A stretch of 6,848 nt of DNA. Origin: Alphaproteobacteria bacterium MarineAlpha10_Bin2 (GTDB lineage: Bacteria; Pseudomonadota; Alphaproteobacteria; UBA828). The position numbers and the translations under genes are program-made. A model generated the notes under the pieces. It saw nothing but the letters and a program-made list of their open reading frames with translations, was not told where the DNA came from and made no database searches. Shown in pieces: positions 4,928-6,848 of the stretch. The first letter of the stretch is position 1. Each line of letters starts with the position of its first letter. Where the stretch lies: contig PTKB01000145.1 of assembly GCA_002937555.1 (NCBI GenBank), forward strand, positions 1 through 6,848, given 5' to 3'.

Positions 4928-5809
4928 ATGGAGCCGCTCCGGACCTGGCTGTTTGCGCCCGGCAACCATCCGAGAAAGGTGGAGAAGGTATTCACCGTCG
5001 GCGCCGATGCGGTGGTGCTCGATTTGGAGGATGCGGTCGCGCTCGAACAAAAGGCAGCGACACGCGATGTGGTGGTCGACGCGCTGAAGGCACGGCGAAA
5101 GCGCGCGAGCCGCGGCTATATCCGAGTCAACGCCATCGACACGGAATTTTGTTACGGCGATTTGTACGCCGTGATCGGGCCCTGGCTCGACGGCATCCTG
5201 CTGCCCAAGGTCGAGAGCGCCAGCCAATTGAAAACCATCGACTGGCTGATGGCGCAATTGGAGCGCGCGCGCGGCATGGCGGTGGGCGGGCTTGACATGC
5301 TGCCGATCATCGAAACCGGGAAAGGCGTTGCGGCGATCGACGACATCGCAGGCTCGAATACGCGCGTCCGCCGGCTTTCCTTCGGCGCCGGCGACTTCAC
5401 CAACGATATGGGCATGGTGTGGACGCCGGACGAGAACGAGCTCATGCACGCGCGCTCGGCGATCGCGTTGGCGTCGCGTGCCGCCGGGTTGGAGGCGCCG
5501 ATCGATACGGTGTTCATCGATTTGCAGGATAGCGAGCATTTGGAAAAATCGGCGCGCACAGCACTCACGCTCGGTTATCGCGGGAAATTATGCATCCACC
5601 CGTCGCAGATTGAGCCGGTGAACGCGATCTTCACGCCGAGCGCCGAAGAGATCGCACGGGCGCAGAAGCATGTTGAAGCCTTCGCCGCGGCGGAAGCTGA
5701 AGGCTCGGCGTCGATCCAAGTGGATGGCTATTTCGTCGATTACCCGATTGTCGAGAAAGCTCAGCGCACGCTCGCTCTAATGGCGGCGATCAAAGCCAAA
5801 GGTAGCTGA
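4928..5809 (+). CDS. CitE-like CoA-ester lyase (HpcH/HpaI family)
   Basis: A TIM-barrel, Mg-dependent C-C lyase of the CitE / malyl-CoA / citramalyl-CoA lyase group, 293 residues and cytoplasmic. RTWLFAPGNHPRKVEK (5-20) and VVLDLEDAV (29-37) are the first-strand signatures. R66 in YIRVN would bind the substrate carboxylate. E129 (LPIIET) and D156 (SFGAGDFTND) are the expected metal ligands. CIHPSQIEPVN (222-232) follows, and D261 in VDGYFVDYP sits where the catalytic aspartate reaches across to a neighbouring subunit. It is a stand-alone enzyme without the alpha subunit and acyl carrier of true citrate lyase, so the substrate is probably a CoA thioester of a 3-hydroxy acid such as a malyl- or citramalyl-type compound. 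GGGGGA precedes the ATG by nine bases. The hydrolase gene begins 33 bases downstream. Confidence 0.9.
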   Translation: MEPLRTWLFAPGNHPRKVEKVFTVGADAVVLDLEDAVALEQKAATRDVVVDALKARRKRASRGYIRVNAIDTEFCYGDLYAVIGPWLDGILLPKVESASQLKTIDWLMAQLERARGMAVGGLDMLPIIETGKGVAAIDDIAGSNTRVRRLSFGAGDFTNDMGMVWTPDENELMHARSAIALASRAAGLEAPIDTVFIDLQDSEHLEKSARTALTLGYRGKLCIHPSQIEPVNAIFTPSAEEIARAQKHVEAFAAAEAEGSASIQVDGYFVDYPIVEKAQRTLALMAAIKAKGS

Positions 5810-5842
5810 TCGAAACATATTTGGCGTAGTGGGGTCATTTCC

Positions 5843-6532
5843 ATGCAGGACTGGCGGAGTTATCTCAGCGACGAAGACCTGGCGACGATCGAGCGCGGTC
5901 AGTGGGCGCAGCCCATCGGCTACGGCGTGCGCCCGGCGTTGATCGTGATCGACGTGCAGAACTATATGGCGGGCGAAAAAGACGGCAACGATCCGGACAA
6001 ATATCCTTACGCCGCGCCGGCTGTCGCCTGGCCGGCGATGCGCAAGATCGAAACTCTTCTCAGCGCGGCCCGCGGCGCCGGCGCGCCGGTTGTCTATACT
6101 CGCTTCGCCATCGACCGCGAGGCCGGCGATGCCGGACTGTTCGACGCCAAGATCGGTGCGCCCGACAGTGAGAATGTTTACCTCGAAGGCACCCATGGCA
6201 GCGAGATCGTCGCCGATATCGCGCCCGAGCCCGGCGATCTGGTGATCACCAAGAAAAAGCCGAGCAGCTTTTTCGGCACGCCGTTGTTGCCCTATCTGAT
6301 CGACCGCCAGGTGGATACGCTGATCATCACTGGCGGCTCGACCTGCAACTGCGTGCGCGCCACCGTGTTCGACGCCTTTTCGCTCAATTTCCGCGCCATC
6401 GTGCCGAGCGATGCGGTGTTCGACCGCATGCCGATATCGCAAGCGATCAACCTCTTTGACATGAACCGCTGCTCGGCGGACGTTGTCGAGACAAGCGAAG
6501 TGGTCGATTATTTGACCGGTCTGAACAGCTAA
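5843..6532 (+). CDS. Isochorismatase-family cysteine hydrolase (N-carbamoylsarcosine amidase/maleamate amidase-like)
   Basis: A 229-residue cytoplasmic hydrolase of the family that contains nicotinamidase, N-carbamoylsarcosine amidase and maleamate amidase. The catalytic triad is visible: D37 in LIVIDVQN, K137 in ITKKKPSSFFGT, and C170 in GGSTCNCVRATVFDAF. The SxFxGT and CVRAT contexts match the amidase branch better than true isochorismatases. The usual TSGC before the nucleophile is replaced by TCNC, so a second cysteine (C168) lies two residues ahead. An amide or ureido bond in a small acid is the likely target, releasing ammonia or carbamate and a carboxylate. It is last in the operon with the GntR regulator and CitE-like lyase, with a weak GGGG ribosome binding site eight bases before ATG. 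Its TAA abuts the stop of the converging gene. Confidence 0.9.
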   Translation: MQDWRSYLSDEDLATIERGQWAQPIGYGVRPALIVIDVQNYMAGEKDGNDPDKYPYAAPAVAWPAMRKIETLLSAARGAGAPVVYTRFAIDREAGDAGLFDAKIGAPDSENVYLEGTHGSEIVADIAPEPGDLVITKKKPSSFFGTPLLPYLIDRQVDTLIITGGSTCNCVRATVFDAFSLNFRAIVPSDAVFDRMPISQAINLFDMNRCSADVVETSEVVDYLTGLNS

Positions 6533-6848
6533 TTAGCAGCCGAGCGCGGCGGCGAGCCCAAGAAAATCATCGGCGACGATATCCCAATCGCCATCGGCGG
6601 CGAGGTCAGTGGTCTGAGCCGGGCCGTGTTCATGCGGGCGGCGGACAAACGCCGTCTTCATACTGACGGCGGAAGCGGCGGCCAGATCGCCATTGTGGGC
6701 GGCGACCATCATGCAGCGCTCCGGCGCAAGGCCGAGCATTTCAGCCGTGCGCAGATAAGCGCGTGGCTGCGGCTTGTAGGCGCCGGCGGTCTCGGCGCCG
6801 AGTACCGCGTCCCACGGCAGGCCGGCGCGCTTCGCCATGTTGACGAGC
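6533..6848 (-). CDS. Haloacid dehalogenase, type II-like, C-terminal part
   Basis: Only the C-terminal 104 or so residues are inside the window; the frame stays open through the right edge (LVN precedes MAKRAGLPWD, so that methionine is internal). This is the second half of a HAD-superfamily hydrolase resembling (S)-2-haloacid dehalogenases. GAYKPQPRAY holds the conserved lysine that stabilises the phospho- or ester-aspartate intermediate. MMVAAHNGDLAAA holds the late acidic motif. KTAFVRRPHEHGP follows, and the tail VADDFLGLAAAL is typical of the type II subgroup. The N-terminal nucleophile aspartate lies outside. Many such proteins have no proven dehalogenase activity, so the substrate is open. 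It converges with the hydrolase gene, with zero bases between the two stop codons. Confidence 0.85.
   Translation of the reverse strand, partial: LVNMAKRAGLPWDAVLGAETAGAYKPQPRAYLRTAEMLGLAPERCMMVAAHNGDLAAASAVSMKTAFVRRPHEHGPAQTTDLAADGDWDIVADDFLGLAAALGC

Noticed and set aside
4253..5539. A 428-codon open frame on the minus strand across the GntR and CitE-like genes
   Set aside because: It is antisense to two clearly recognisable genes. The translation is rich in H, R, Q and G in the way of high-GC shadow frames, and no domain can be recognised.
6533..6838. A complete 101-residue gene starting at the ATG at 6836-6838
   Set aside because: The frame is open beyond this methionine to the window edge, and the sequence begins in the middle of the HAD fold, so the methionine is internal.

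Overview
The window looks like a stretch of chromosome from a GC-rich proteobacterium, most likely an alphaproteobacterium. This is inferred from the high GC content, codon choice, tight gene packing and the flavour of the protein families. No rRNA or other marker is present, so the taxonomy is tentative. Eight intact or partial genes and one apparent pseudogene fill almost the whole sequence. I see no tRNA, CRISPR array, insertion sequence or phage gene.

Layout: (1) 1-299 (+) holds the decayed 3' end of an AMP-forming acyl-CoA synthetase-like gene, broken at a run of twelve A and by a stop codon, in an unusually AT-rich patch. (2) 318-1372 (-) is a two-gene unit, a class I SAM-dependent methyltransferase followed by msrB (methionine-R-sulfoxide reductase). 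(3) 1450-2836 (+) diverges from it and carries a single-domain rhodanese-like protein and a ten-helix EamA/DMT-type transporter. (4) 2844-4013 (-) is a CaiB/BaiF-family protein whose active-site residues look like those of alpha-methylacyl-CoA racemases. (5) Diverging from it, 4151-6532 (+) is a likely operon of a GntR/HutC-type regulator, a CitE-like CoA-ester lyase and an isochorismatase-family cysteine hydrolase. (6) 6533 to the window end (-) is the C-terminal third or more of a type II 2-haloacid dehalogenase-like HAD protein.

The most interesting part is 2844-6532. A CoA-thioester racemase/transferase, a C-C lyase for CoA esters and an amidase-like hydrolase are arranged around a GntR/UTRA regulator. 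This reads as a small, locally regulated catabolic cassette for an unidentified amide- or ureido-containing carboxylic acid. The 137-base divergent intergenic region carries what look like back-to-back promoters sharing one -10 region, plus a perfect 12-bp palindrome over the -35 of the leftward promoter. That is a compact layout for a regulator controlling itself and both arms. The substrate cannot be read from the sequence.

The left half has a sulfur/redox flavour (methionine sulfoxide repair, rhodanese, SAM-dependent methyltransferase), but a joint pathway there is only a guess.
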